Positions 47,430 to 58,181 of a DNA stretch of 64,000 bases are shown here, piece by piece (within the stretch, counting starts at the first letter, position 1; every line of letters begins with the position of its first letter). The notes under the pieces were generated by a model. It was given only the letters and a program-made list of their open reading frames with translations, did not search any database and was not told the DNA's origin. The stretch lies in NCBI RefSeq assembly GCF_001468125.1, contig NZ_LNYT01000007.1, forward strand, positions 545,125 to 609,124. The letters run 5' to 3'. Position numbers and translations under genes: made by a program. The DNA comes from Legionella rubrilucens. GTDB lineage: Bacteria; Pseudomonadota; Gammaproteobacteria; Legionellales; Legionellaceae.

Positions 47430-47435
47430 TATAAT
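47430..47435 (+). promoter_or_regulatory. -10 element of the mla operon
   Basis: TATAAT lies 28 bases before the mlaF ATG in the 232-base divergent gap. No convincing -35 is seen at 16-18 bases (CGCAAA), so it may need an activator or use an extended element. Nothing else in the gap (47231-47462) stands out. Confidence 0.35.
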
Positions 47436-47462
47436 TACCCATTCACCCAAATCGGAACCATC

Positions 47463-48260
47463 ATGCTAGATAATCTGGTGCAAATCAGCCAATTGACTTT
47501 TATGCGCGGCGACAAGTGCATTTTTAATAAGGTTGATATGACTGTCGAGCGCGGGAAAATCACGGCCATTATGGGGCCGAGCGGCAGCGGCAAGACGACC
47601 CTCCTGCGTTTAATCGGGGCGCAGCTTGCTCCAGACAGCGGCGAAATTCGTGTTGACGGCCAGAATCTTCATCAGTTATCACGCAAGGCCCTTCTTGCAG
47701 CACGGCAAAAAATGGGTCTGTTATTTCAGAGCAGTGCCCTGTTTACCCATTTAAATGTCTTTGAAAACGTGGCATTTCCCCTGCGCGAGCACACCAATCT
47801 CAATGAAACCATGCTGCGTGATGTGGTACTGATGAAACTGGAGGCGGTAGGCTTACGCGGGGCGGCTGAATTAATGCCGGCCGAGCTGTCCGGCGGGATG
47901 GTCAGGCGGGTGGCGCTGGCGAGGACCATTGCCCTTGATCCGCAATTGATGATGTATGACGAACCATTCACCGGTCAGGATCCCATTTCCATGGGGGTTC
48001 TGGTGCGTTTAATCAAGCGCCTGAACCAGTTGCTGAGCACGACAACCATCATTGTCTCCCATGACGTGGAAGAAACCTGCTCAATCGCAGACTATGCTTA
48101 CCTCATTGCCGGCGGCCGGCTGATCGGTCATGGCACGCCGCTTGCCTTAAAACAATCGACAGAGCCGCAGATTAAGCAGTTTATGCATGGAGAGGCTGAC
48201 GGCGTGGTGCCGTTCCATTACCCTGCAAAACCCTATACTGAGGAGTTGTTAGATGCTTGA
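47463..48260 (+). CDS. mlaF: Phospholipid ABC transporter ATPase MlaF
   Basis: ATPase of the MlaFEDB complex that moves phospholipids between MlaC and the inner membrane and maintains outer-membrane lipid asymmetry. 265 residues. Walker A is [13 protein letters not shown], signature [15 protein letters not shown], Walker [14 protein letters not shown] and the H-switch VSHDVEET. It overlaps mlaE by 8 bases. The operon order F-E-D-C-B is as in E. coli. Confidence 0.96.
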   Translation: MLDNLVQISQLTFMRGDKCIFNKVDMTVERGKITAIMGPSGSGKTTLLRLIGAQLAPDSGEIRVDGQNLHQLSRKALLAARQKMGLLFQSSALFTHLNVFENVAFPLREHTNLNETMLRDVVLMKLEAVGLRGAAELMPAELSGGMVRRVALARTIALDPQLMMYDEPFTGQDPISMGVLVRLIKRLNQLLSTTTIIVSHDVEETCSIADYAYLIAGGRLIGHGTPLALKQSTEPQIKQFMHGEADGVVPFHYPAKPYTEELLDA

Positions 48261-49035
48261 CAGAATTGCACGCTTCGGCGGGCGTGGTTTGAATACATTG
48301 CAGACTGTAGGCAATTCCGGTCTTTTCTTACTGGGGATTTTTGCCCGCAAGCCTGATTTGCCGCGGTTGTGGCCGGCTTTGCGTGTACAACTGTATTCCG
48401 TAGGCTTTCTTTCTTTTTTAATTATTGTAGTATCCGCACTGTTTATCGGCATGGTGGTCGGTTTGCAGGGGTATAATACGCTGCAGAAATTCGGCGCCGC
48501 CAGCCAACTGGGGCAGTTACTGGCCTTAAGCATTGCACGTGAACTGGGCCCGGTGATCAGTGCTTTGCTGTTTGCCGGCCGTGCCGGCTCTGCCTTGACG
48601 GCAGAAATTGGCCTCATGAAGGCCACTGAGCAATTGGCCAGTATGGACATGATGGGGGTGGATCCGTTAGGCCGTGTCATTTACCCCCGTTTTTTAGCCG
48701 GGTTGATTTCTCTGCCCCTGCTTGCCCTGATTTTTTCAGCCGTGGCGGTTTATGGCGGGTATTTTATCGGCGTGGAGTGGTTGGGTGTGGATGCAGGAAG
48801 CTTTTGGTCCAACATGCAGGCTTCGGTTAATTTCCGTCTCGACGTGCTCAGCGGAATGGTTAAAAGTATAGTTTTCGCTTTTGTTGTAGTGTGGATAGCT
48901 GTGTTTCAGGGATTCAGTTGTATTCCTACTGCCGAAGGTATCAGTCAGGCAACGACCCGCACAGTTGTGTATTCATCATTGGCGGTGCTGGGGCTTGATT
49001 TTTTATTGACAGCAATGATGATTGGAGGTTGGTGA
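48253..49035 (+). CDS. mlaE: Phospholipid ABC transporter permease MlaE
   Basis: 260-residue integral membrane protein with the MlaE/YrbE family pattern: [58 protein letters not shown] and [17 protein letters not shown]-like C-terminal helices. It forms the transmembrane core bound by MlaF. It ends 3 bases before mlaD. Confidence 0.95.
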   Translation: MLDRIARFGGRGLNTLQTVGNSGLFLLGIFARKPDLPRLWPALRVQLYSVGFLSFLIIVVSALFIGMVVGLQGYNTLQKFGAASQLGQLLALSIARELGPVISALLFAGRAGSALTAEIGLMKATEQLASMDMMGVDPLGRVIYPRFLAGLISLPLLALIFSAVAVYGGYFIGVEWLGVDAGSFWSNMQASVNFRLDVLSGMVKSIVFAFVVVWIAVFQGFSCIPTAEGISQATTRTVVYSSLAVLGLDFLLTAMMIGGW

Positions 49036-49038
49036 ATC

Positions 49039-49515
49039 ATGAGCAAGCAACGGTACATTGATATCAGTGTTGGACTCTTCATGCTGTTGGGTTTACTGGC
49101 TTTCTTTGTCATGGCGATGAAAGTAAGCGGTATTTCAAGCTTTTCATCCACAAAAGGCTACCAGGTAACGGCCGATTTTACCGACATCGGCGGTTTGAAA
49201 GTGCGGGCGCCGGTGACTATTGCCGGGGTTAAAATTGGCGAAGTGACGCGCATTGAACTTCAACCTGGGGAACTCAACGCCAAGGTAACCATGCTGCTTC
49301 GCAGCGACAAACCCATTCCCTACGAGGATGTGTCGGCACGCATCCTGACGGAAGGACTGCTGGGGTCAAACTACATCAGCATTGTTCCCGGTTTTGAGGA
49401 TGAAGGCGAGGGCAAACATCCCTACCTGCGAGAAGGGGATGTGATTGCCAAAACCCAGGAAGCCATCATCCTGGAAAATTTAATTGGACAACTCTTATTC
49501 AATATTAAGAAATAG
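49039..49515 (+). CDS. mlaD: MCE-domain lipid-binding protein MlaD
   Basis: 158 residues: one N-terminal membrane helix (DISVGLFMLLGLLAFFVMAMKV) and an MCE domain (~residues 38-115) with FTDIGGLKVRAPVTIAGVKIGEV and ILTEGLLGSNYISI. It forms the periplasmic hexameric ring of the Mla complex. It is a little shorter than E. coli MlaD (183), mainly at the C-terminus. Confidence 0.94.
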   Translation: MSKQRYIDISVGLFMLLGLLAFFVMAMKVSGISSFSSTKGYQVTADFTDIGGLKVRAPVTIAGVKIGEVTRIELQPGELNAKVTMLLRSDKPIPYEDVSARILTEGLLGSNYISIVPGFEDEGEGKHPYLREGDVIAKTQEAIILENLIGQLLFNIKK

Positions 49516-49523
49516 GATCGAGA

Positions 49524-50129
49524 ATGCAAAAAATAAAAACCCTTCTTTTTTTCATGGCCTGTTCACTGACCTCGCTGTTATGGGCGGCTTCCAACCCCGT
49601 TCCCATGCTGGAGACCTCAGCGAATCAGATTCTGTCCACCCTGGAAAAGAACAAGGCCACCTTGAAAAACAACCCGCAGGTGATCTACCGCGCTGTGGAA
49701 CAATCACTGCTGCCGAATGTTGATGTCAGCGGCATGTCGCGCTCGGTGCTGGGACGTCAGGCCTGGATGAAGGCGACTCCGAGCGAACGGCAGCAATTTT
49801 CCCAGGCGTTTACGCAACTGGTTATCCGTACCTATGCCAGCCCTTTGGCCGAATACACCGATGAAACCGTGAAATTTCTGCCTGTCCGGGGTTCGCTTGA
49901 AGGGCGGTTTTTACGGGTAAACAGCCTCATTGTCCGATCCAATGGCAAAAATATTCCATTAAGTTACAGCCTTGTGGCGAAGAATGGCCAGTGGAAGATT
50001 TATGATTTGAGCGTGGAGGGGGTCAGTCTGCTGCAGAGTTTCCGTTCCCAGTTTGCTCAGGCGCTGCAGAATTCCAACATGCAGGAGCTCATTAAGCAAA
50101 TGCGCGAACGCAGTAAAAAAGCAGCTTAA
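49524..50129 (+). CDS. mlaC: Periplasmic phospholipid carrier MlaC
   Basis: 201 residues with a signal peptide (KTLLFFMACSLTSLLWAAS). The mature part has the Tol_Tol_Ttg2 fold signatures: SVLGRQAWMKATPSERQQFSQAF, LVIRTYASPLAEYTDE and WKIYDLSVEGVSLLQSFRSQF. It ferries phospholipid between MlaA in the outer membrane and MlaFEDB. It begins 8 bases after mlaD. Confidence 0.95.
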   Translation: MQKIKTLLFFMACSLTSLLWAASNPVPMLETSANQILSTLEKNKATLKNNPQVIYRAVEQSLLPNVDVSGMSRSVLGRQAWMKATPSERQQFSQAFTQLVIRTYASPLAEYTDETVKFLPVRGSLEGRFLRVNSLIVRSNGKNIPLSYSLVAKNGQWKIYDLSVEGVSLLQSFRSQFAQALQNSNMQELIKQMRERSKKAA

Positions 50130-50131
50130 TC

Positions 50132-50404
50132 ATGCCAACGTTCAAACCAGACAGCCCTATGACTTTCGACACCGCGGAAGCCTGCCGCCGGCGCCTCGTT
50201 GATTTTCTTAAACAGACCCGTGAATCGGATGTGATCATGGATTTAAGCGAAGTCAGCCATTGCGACAGCGCGGGGCTTGCGTTGTTGATTGAAGCTCAGC
50301 GTCTGTGCAGGCAATTGCATAAACGCTGCCAGATCACTAATATTCCGCCTTTAGTCCATGCGCTGGCTGAATTTTGCGGTTTGGAAAAAATCGTAGTCTC
50401 CTGA
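50132..50404 (+). CDS. mlaB: STAS-domain protein MlaB
   Basis: 90-residue STAS protein that binds and stabilises MlaF. SHCDSAGLALLIEAQR carries the conserved Ser of the STAS helix. Position between mlaC and ibaG is as in E. coli. It starts 2 bases after the mlaC stop. Confidence 0.92.
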   Translation: MPTFKPDSPMTFDTAEACRRRLVDFLKQTRESDVIMDLSEVSHCDSAGLALLIEAQRLCRQLHKRCQITNIPPLVHALAEFCGLEKIVVS

Positions 50405-50425
50405 CAAGTCAGGCAAAAGAACAGA

Positions 50426-50444
50426 AGGCGAGAGTGCCTCGCCT
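50426..50444 (+). promoter_or_regulatory. Hairpin between mlaB and ibaG
   Basis: Perfect 7-bp arms AGGCGAG and CTCGCCT with a 5-base loop. No T-run follows, so it is not a classical terminator. It may stabilise or attenuate the mRNA between the mla genes and ibaG-murA. Confidence 0.5.
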
Positions 50445-50466
50445 CCGAATAAAGTGGAACTGTTGT

Positions 50467-52728
<2,262 letters not shown>

Positions 52729-52771
52729 TTATTCTCACCGTCAGGCTTTCATTTAATGTTGAAGGAACATC

Positions 52772-53386
52772 ATGTCCAATGAGAAGGAATGGTTTAAAAC
52801 CATTAATGAAATCCAGGCGATAGCCCAGAATGGCCTCGCTTATTGCCAAAATGAATTTGATCAGGAACGCTACCTGCGCCTGCGTGAGCTTGCAGCTCAG
52901 CTTGCCGCACCCACCAGTGAGAAGGCGCCTGATATTGCCCATTTATTCAGTTTTGAAACAGGCTATGCCACGCCCAAGCTGGATGTGCGGGCTTTTGTTG
53001 TCAAAAACCATAAAATTCTGCTGGCTCAGGAAAAGTCCGACGGTTTATGGACTCTGCCGGGCGGGTGGGTGGATGTCAATGAATCGCCTTCGGAATCCGT
53101 TATCCGTGAAACACGGGAAGAAACCGGGTATCACGTCAAGGTGATTCGCTTAATGGCGCTTTGGGACAAGCTCAAACACGATCATCCACCGCAATGGCCG
53201 CATGCTTACAAATGCTTTTTTCATTGTGACATTGAATCCGGTGAGGTTAGGCCAGACAAGGAAATTGCGCAGGTGGATTTTTTTACGGTCGATCACTTGC
53301 CGCCGCTATCCATCCACCGTGTGACAGAAAAGCAGCTGCAACGTCTTTATGAAACAATCGGGAAGCGCGAAGCCTTGTTTGATTAA
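52772..53386 (+). CDS. Nudix hydrolase with N-terminal helical domain
   Basis: 204 residues. Residues ~1-60 form an alpha-helical Nudix_N_2-like domain and the rest is a Nudix fold. GGWVDVNESPSESVIRETRE starts the box, which continues EETG; all catalytic Glu residues are present. The family includes ADP-ribose and related nucleoside-diphosphate pyrophosphatases; the substrate is not predictable here. GAAGGAA precedes the ATG. Confidence 0.9.
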   Translation: MSNEKEWFKTINEIQAIAQNGLAYCQNEFDQERYLRLRELAAQLAAPTSEKAPDIAHLFSFETGYATPKLDVRAFVVKNHKILLAQEKSDGLWTLPGGWVDVNESPSESVIRETREETGYHVKVIRLMALWDKLKHDHPPQWPHAYKCFFHCDIESGEVRPDKEIAQVDFFTVDHLPPLSIHRVTEKQLQRLYETIGKREALFD

Positions 53387-53444
53387 TCCAGGGTAGCGAA
53401 AAAGCGCGGGCTGCGCCCCAGCACTCCCTAGATGCTGAAGGCGC

Positions 53445-54449
53445 TTACTTGGGGGCGCTGACGGTGATTTTTCTTTCCGCAATCTTCTGATTCAACGCAA
53501 AAAAATCCGTAGGCTCCAGATTGGCTTTTCTCTCAATAAACCGAATGCGTTGCGCGAGGCTGCCTGTCCGGTTGAGCTTATCCCCCTGGCTAATCAATTT
53601 TTCCTTTAATTCATTGATCAAGTCGCCCGCCGTGGCATGGTCTTTGTTGTAATATTGTTTATACAGTTCATCGACGACATCGGTGTGATGACGAAGCAAA
53701 TGCCTTGTGAAAGCCAGTTTGACCGTTGACCCAAAAAAAGAACAGGTGTCGGGGTTGTTGCTCTTGCTGTAGTCTCTTAGAATTTCAAGGGCTGCACGAA
53801 AGTCACTGACTTCGCTTTCAAGCTTATCACTCGGGCCTGCCCCTGTTTGCCATAATCGTTCGTAACTGTGGGGAAAGGGTTTGGGCGGCTTCGGGTATTT
53901 ATGGACCTGCCTGACCACGACGACCGTCTCCATTGTCTCCTGGGGCGATTTTTTGACAAGCAGCGGCCCAAGAACATCCTGGCGAAGGTTGTCGACAAAA
54001 TCTTCCTTGAGGATTTTTTTGGGTGCCATGGAAACGGCAACGGCCCTGTCGAATCGATTGCCGTATAATTTATTGATTTCCAGTAATTTTTCTGCCGGAT
54101 TGCTGGCCTTATCGGCATGGGTTCCGACTAAAATAATGGGAGCATGCGGATTGACTTTTTGAAACGCCATAATGTCTTCAATCGCGTGGTCTACCACGTC
54201 AACGCGTGGGTTTGCCCGGCTTAAATCAACACAATACAACAATGCCTCAGAGTCTATAGTCCAGTACCCAAACAGATCGGCGGGCATAACCGCTTCTTCA
54301 AGGGTAATTTTTTCATCGTCAATTTCAAATTGACTCTGCTCAGCGCCATAAGACAAGGTAGTCGGCACTTCGGATGTTCGGTCACCGGCCAATAAAAGCC
54401 TGAGGGTGGATTTACCTGAACGGGCGGTCCCAGTAATAAAAATTTTCAT
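53445..54449 (-). CDS. P-loop small-GTPase-like protein (effector candidate)
   Basis: 334 residues. The N-terminal ~175 residues form a GTPase-like fold: the P-loop GTARSGKST begins at residue 7, LYCVDLSRANPRVDV is the fourth strand, and LVGTHADKAS replaces the NKxD base-recognition motif with THAD. SMAPKK stands where a G5 SAK would be. The DxxG switch II motif is absent (PADLFGYWTIDS), so nucleotide switching may be atypical. The C-terminal half is helical and unrecognised. No signal peptide. The ATG has GAGG upstream. A PmrA-like box with -10 precedes it. It is an orphan between housekeeping genes, consistent with a Dot/Icm effector mimicking Ras/Roc-type GTPases, an inference needing a translocation test. 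Confidence 0.85.
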   Translation of the reverse strand: MKIFITGTARSGKSTLRLLLAGDRTSEVPTTLSYGAEQSQFEIDDEKITLEEAVMPADLFGYWTIDSEALLYCVDLSRANPRVDVVDHAIEDIMAFQKVNPHAPIILVGTHADKASNPAEKLLEINKLYGNRFDRAVAVSMAPKKILKEDFVDNLRQDVLGPLLVKKSPQETMETVVVVRQVHKYPKPPKPFPHSYERLWQTGAGPSDKLESEVSDFRAALEILRDYSKSNNPDTCSFFGSTVKLAFTRHLLRHHTDVVDELYKQYYNKDHATAGDLINELKEKLISQGDKLNRTGSLAQRIRFIERKANLEPTDFFALNQKIAERKITVSAPK

Positions 54450-54473
54450 GATAATACCTCGTTAGTTGATGTT

Positions 54474-54506
54474 ATTTTAGTCCCTGTAGCTTAAGGAAAT
54501 ATTACT
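54474..54506 (-). promoter_or_regulatory. PmrA-like box and -10 of the P-loop protein gene
   Basis: On the minus strand AGTAATATT (54506-54498), two bases, CTTAAGCTA (54495-54487), seven bases, then TAAAAT (54479-54474). The 11-bp period and the 7-base gap to the -10 are the same as at 7803-7835. The first half-site matches seven of nine positions of the Legionella PmrA consensus; the second is weaker. Confidence 0.5.
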
Positions 54507-54608
54507 TGTATTCTTTGTTATTGATAAAAATTATTCTGGGCAACACCCGGGCAGTATTCCTGTGGTGGTAATCCCGTTATACTGGGCGAAAAATCAGGAA
54601 TTTCATGC

Positions 54609-55628
54609 ATGTTTGATGTAACCAACTGGGCTTATGCCGGTGGAAAGCCCGAATCCACCGCGGTGATTAAAAGCAATCCGGATGATTTTAAGGTCAATGA
54701 AAAACTGGGTTTTGAACTGAGCGGCGAAGGGGAGCACCTCTACCTTTACATTGAGAAGCGCGGGCTGACCACGGAAGAACTGGTCAAAGCCCTGGCTGTT
54801 TGCCTCAACAAGCCTGCCAAAGCCATTTCTTATGCGGGCTTGAAAGACAAGATGGCCGTTACCCGTCAATGGGTTTGTGTGCACAGTTTACACAATGATG
54901 TGGCTTACCCGGATTCATTGGCAGGTGAAGGTTGGCGGGTTCTTGCCAGTCGACGGCACCTTAAAAAGTTAAAAACCGGGGTACTGGCTGCCAATGGCTT
55001 TCAACTCATTCTTAGGGCTATTGATAATCCGAAGGATGTTGACGCTCGTCTGCAGGCAATTAAGCAGCGGGGCGTGCCCAACTACTTTGGCGATCAGCGT
55101 TTCGGTAGCCAGAACCTCGAAAAAGCATGGCAGCTTTTAACCGGCAATTACCGGGTCAAAAATCCCTTTCTGCGCGGCATGTACTATTCCGCGGCGCGGT
55201 CTTTTCTGTTCAACCACGTGTTATCCGCGCGGGTGAGTCAAGGCAACTGGAACCAGGCCTTGGCGGGCGATGTCATGCAACTGGCCGGCACGCACAGCAT
55301 TTTTACAGTGGAAGACATCGAGGAGGGTATTCAGCAGCGTATCGATGAATGGGATATTTCTCCGGCTGGTCCACTGTGGGGCGAGGGCAGGGAGAGAGCA
55401 AGCCTTGCAGCTCTGGCGATCCAGCAACAGGCCCTTGAGCCTTATGCTCAGTGGTGTCAGGGGCTGGAGGCGCAGGGTTTACAGCGTGCCTACCGTCCCT
55501 TTGTTCTGGCTGTCAAGGAATTAAACTGGAGCTGGCTTGAGCCTCATTGTCTTCAATTACAGTTTGAATTGCCGCCCGGGAGCTATGCCACCAGCGTGGT
55601 GCGGGAGTTAACCCGCAGCCTGGGATAA
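54609..55628 (+). CDS. truD: tRNA pseudouridine(13) synthase TruD
   Basis: Isomerises U13 of tRNA-Glu. 339 residues. SYAGLKDKMAVTRQW contains the catalytic Asp, and GVPNYFGDQRFG and RGMYYSAARSFLFNHVLSARV are TruD signatures. The TRUD insertion domain (~residues 155-300) is complete. It starts 160 bases from the divergent P-loop gene. Confidence 0.97.
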   Translation: MFDVTNWAYAGGKPESTAVIKSNPDDFKVNEKLGFELSGEGEHLYLYIEKRGLTTEELVKALAVCLNKPAKAISYAGLKDKMAVTRQWVCVHSLHNDVAYPDSLAGEGWRVLASRRHLKKLKTGVLAANGFQLILRAIDNPKDVDARLQAIKQRGVPNYFGDQRFGSQNLEKAWQLLTGNYRVKNPFLRGMYYSAARSFLFNHVLSARVSQGNWNQALAGDVMQLAGTHSIFTVEDIEEGIQQRIDEWDISPAGPLWGEGRERASLAALAIQQQALEPYAQWCQGLEAQGLQRAYRPFVLAVKELNWSWLEPHCLQLQFELPPGSYATSVVRELTRSLG

Positions 55629-55671
55629 AGATGGTGCATCAGGCCGGTCAATGATCCGGCCTGACGGGTGA

Positions 55672-57084
55672 TCAAACGGTCATGTTTTGCGCATGTGTTT
55701 CTGCGTTCACCTCGTCGGTCACGGTGGTTAATTCCTTTTCGCCAATGCTTAAGGGCGCTTGCAAAATGTCTTCCTTACCGGTTGTGGCTTTGATAAGAGG
55801 CACACCGTTTTGTTGGATCAGGCTCTCAAGCAGTGATTTGAGTTCTGGCATGTAAGGAAGTTCGGTTTGAGACACTTTTTTTGTCTCTTCGGCTGTCGGG
55901 ATGGCCACTTTAATTTCTTCCCCATCAGAACAGGTGATGACCAAGCCTTCTGAAGTCAGTTGAATGGGCGGTGTCGGGATTTTGTCGCCTTGTTTCTCGC
56001 AACTTTCGGTAAATACTTTTTTAAGGGTGTCATCATCAGCTTTAATCAAATTCACTTCCGTGCCTTCGATCACACGTTGGCCGGTGACTAAATTAAAGCC
56101 GGTGAGGTGATGAGCCTTTTTGCCCTGGAGAATGGACGAAAGCGAAATGGCGCCTTGATAAGCAGCTTTACAGCCCAAATCGATAGGCACACCAATGACA
56201 TAGCCCATGCCTTTGCCGGCATATTTCATGGTGTTGCCAAGCATCCAGGCGCAGGAGACACCTGAAAACGTTTCAACCAGCTTGCCGGCGTAGGTTGGTG
56301 CGACCAACATGATGCCCAGTGTGCCCGAGGATCCGGTCACAAAATACAACATCGCGCTTAAGCTCGTGGTAACGAAGGCGCGTATGGGTTGGGATTCCGT
56401 GGATTTGGCTATCACATTGCCCAAAATATAGCCAGTTGTGTAACCGGTCATTTCCATAGGCCAGGCTAAGGCGGGGACCAATACGGACGTCACCGGCAGC
56501 GAGGTCTTCGGTTTGGCATTCATTTTTTCACATTGACGGTTAACAAACCGGGAAAAATCCCGCCATTCGCTGTCACTGATTTTTGACTTGATTCGACCGT
56601 TGATTTCATCCAGTTTTTTATCGTCTTTGAGGAATTTTTGAGCAGAATGCAGGACGGTGGCCCGGGTTTCTTCATCAATGCTGATTTGGCTTAATTTCAA
56701 GGCATTGTCCAGAAGCTCAATTAACGTCGCCGATGACGAGGAGCGTACCAAGTAGTTTTGGTCAACCTGCGATTTGATGTAAAAAACAAGCGCAACCAGA
56801 ATACGCAACGCATTCACATGCCTTTCGATGGCTTCGGGTTTGACCAGCAGAAATTTTTCTTTTTCAAGTTCGGCGGGCTTTAACAAATCCTCTTTGAGGG
56901 CATCGAGCATTTTTAAAATCAATCGGGTCTGATTATCGCGTGCACTGACATCGGTGGCGCCAAAAAAGCAGGAGATGGCATAAGGCTGAGGGGTTTTATC
57001 AAAGTCGATTTTTTTTATTTTTTTGTAGGTCTCGCGAATGTTAAGCAAAATTTTCAGGAATTCGTCATCCAAACAGTAGGTCAT
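55672..57084 (-). CDS. Orphan protein with central hydrophobic region (effector candidate)
   Basis: 470 residues. An N-terminal helical soluble half (~1-200) is followed by a Gly/Ala-rich hydrophobic region (~210-335) with several possible membrane segments (SVLVPALAWPMEMTGYTTGYILG, shortened here to its core; MLYFVTGSSGTLGIML). A hydrophilic C-terminal ~130 residues ends in an acidic stretch (GEKELTTVTDEVNAE). No signal peptide. Glutamates near the C-terminus resemble the E-block of Dot/Icm signals. GAGG lies shortly before the ATG. No family recognised; effector status is inference. Confidence 0.78.
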   Translation of the reverse strand: MTYCLDDEFLKILLNIRETYKKIKKIDFDKTPQPYAISCFFGATDVSARDNQTRLILKMLDALKEDLLKPAELEKEKFLLVKPEAIERHVNALRILVALVFYIKSQVDQNYLVRSSSSATLIELLDNALKLSQISIDEETRATVLHSAQKFLKDDKKLDEINGRIKSKISDSEWRDFSRFVNRQCEKMNAKPKTSLPVTSVLVPALAWPMEMTGYTTGYILGNVIAKSTESQPIRAFVTTSLSAMLYFVTGSSGTLGIMLVAPTYAGKLVETFSGVSCAWMLGNTMKYAGKGMGYVIGVPIDLGCKAAYQGAISLSSILQGKKAHHLTGFNLVTGQRVIEGTEVNLIKADDDTLKKVFTESCEKQGDKIPTPPIQLTSEGLVITCSDGEEIKVAIPTAEETKKVSQTELPYMPELKSLLESLIQQNGVPLIKATTGKEDILQAPLSIGEKELTTVTDEVNAETHAQNMTV

Positions 57085-57314
57085 TTTGCCACCTCATATC
57101 CTTGTTATTTTATCTCCTAACATTTTATATTACGAAATCAGTGGTTAAATGCAATGTTAATTGATTAATTTTTACTAGATTGTTGCAGGAATAGGGTTGT
57201 AGTTGATTTATTTTAATCAAAGTGTGCATATTCTGTTTTTTTGCTCACTATGCCATTAACCTCTTGAAAAACAAATGATATAGTGAAGAAAACAAGTTGG
57301 TACTGGTGTGAGTT

Positions 57315-58181
57315 ATGACGTCCCTCAAGCAATTTTTTTATCTGCTTCGCTTTTCCCATTGGAGTAAGTCAGCTTTTGTTTTCCTCGGGGTTATCTATTC
57401 TGGCACAATGGATTACCTTGTCGATGCGGTTCTTGCCGCACTGTCCTTCTGCCTCATCGCCAGCGCGGTGTACATTTACAATGACTTCCAGGATATGGAA
57501 GAGGACCGGCTGCATCCCCACAAGCGCTTAAGGCCTTTGGCAAGCGGTGAGATTTCCTTGGACATTGCTTTTGGTACTCTGGTGATGCTGCTCCTGGTTG
57601 GGCTATTGATAGCCTGGTCTGTTTCCATGACGCTGGCTCTGATTTTAGCGGTTTACCTGCTGATTAATCTCGCCTATAACCATGTGCTTAAAAACATACC
57701 GATTCTGGATGTGCTCTCCATTGCCAGCGGTTTTATGCTGCGCGTACTGGCAGGCACCATCGGCATTGGGCTGCCCATTTCCTGGTGGCTGACGATTACC
57801 GCTACGCTCGTGAGTCTGTTGATTGCTCTGGGTAAACGGCGTCTGGAAAAGCAGTTGGGTTTAAAATACGAAACCCGCCCTGTGCTTAAAAAATACTCCA
57901 CCAGAACATTGGATTATCTCATTGCCGGCGTGGCCATGAGCTGCTTTATTGCCTATTTGCTGTATACCCTTTTTGTTCATGACGAGGCCTTTTATTTTCT
58001 TCTGACCCTGCCTTTTGCTGCCATTGGCTTGTGGCGATTTGCCTGGTTCACCATGCAAGACAGCGACAGCGATGATCCGGTGTCCCTGTTTTTCAGCGAC
58101 AATCTGTCACGTTTTAACCTGCTCTGTTTTATCTTGCTGACCCTGGTTGCATTAAGTCCTCTGGCCGTGTTGAATCAATGA
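57315..58181 (+). CDS. UbiA-family prenyltransferase resembling decaprenyl-phosphate phosphoribosyltransferase
   Basis: 288 residues with about eight membrane helices. The first Asp-rich motif reads YNDFQDMEEDRLHPHKRLRP, and the HPHKRLRPLASG tail resembles the DPPR-synthase branch (which moves phosphoribose from PRPP to polyprenyl phosphate) more than the UbiA/MenA quinone branch. GKRRLEKQLG is the second, Asp-poor site region. It overlaps the following glycosyltransferase gene by 4 bases, which fits a role in making a lipid-linked pentose donor. Alternative: another aromatic prenyltransferase of the UbiA superfamily. Confidence 0.82.
   Translation: MTSLKQFFYLLRFSHWSKSAFVFLGVIYSGTMDYLVDAVLAALSFCLIASAVYIYNDFQDMEEDRLHPHKRLRPLASGEISLDIAFGTLVMLLLVGLLIAWSVSMTLALILAVYLLINLAYNHVLKNIPILDVLSIASGFMLRVLAGTIGIGLPISWWLTITATLVSLLIALGKRRLEKQLGLKYETRPVLKKYSTRTLDYLIAGVAMSCFIAYLLYTLFVHDEAFYFLLTLPFAAIGLWRFAWFTMQDSDSDDPVSLFFSDNLSRFNLLCFILLTLVALSPLAVLNQ

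Noticed and set aside
57144-57170. TTAAT/TTAAC repeats upstream of the 55672-57084 gene, considered as a PmrA box
   Set aside because: The repeats are 8 and 12 bases apart instead of 11, and no -10 hexamer follows at the 7-base spacing seen at the other two sites.
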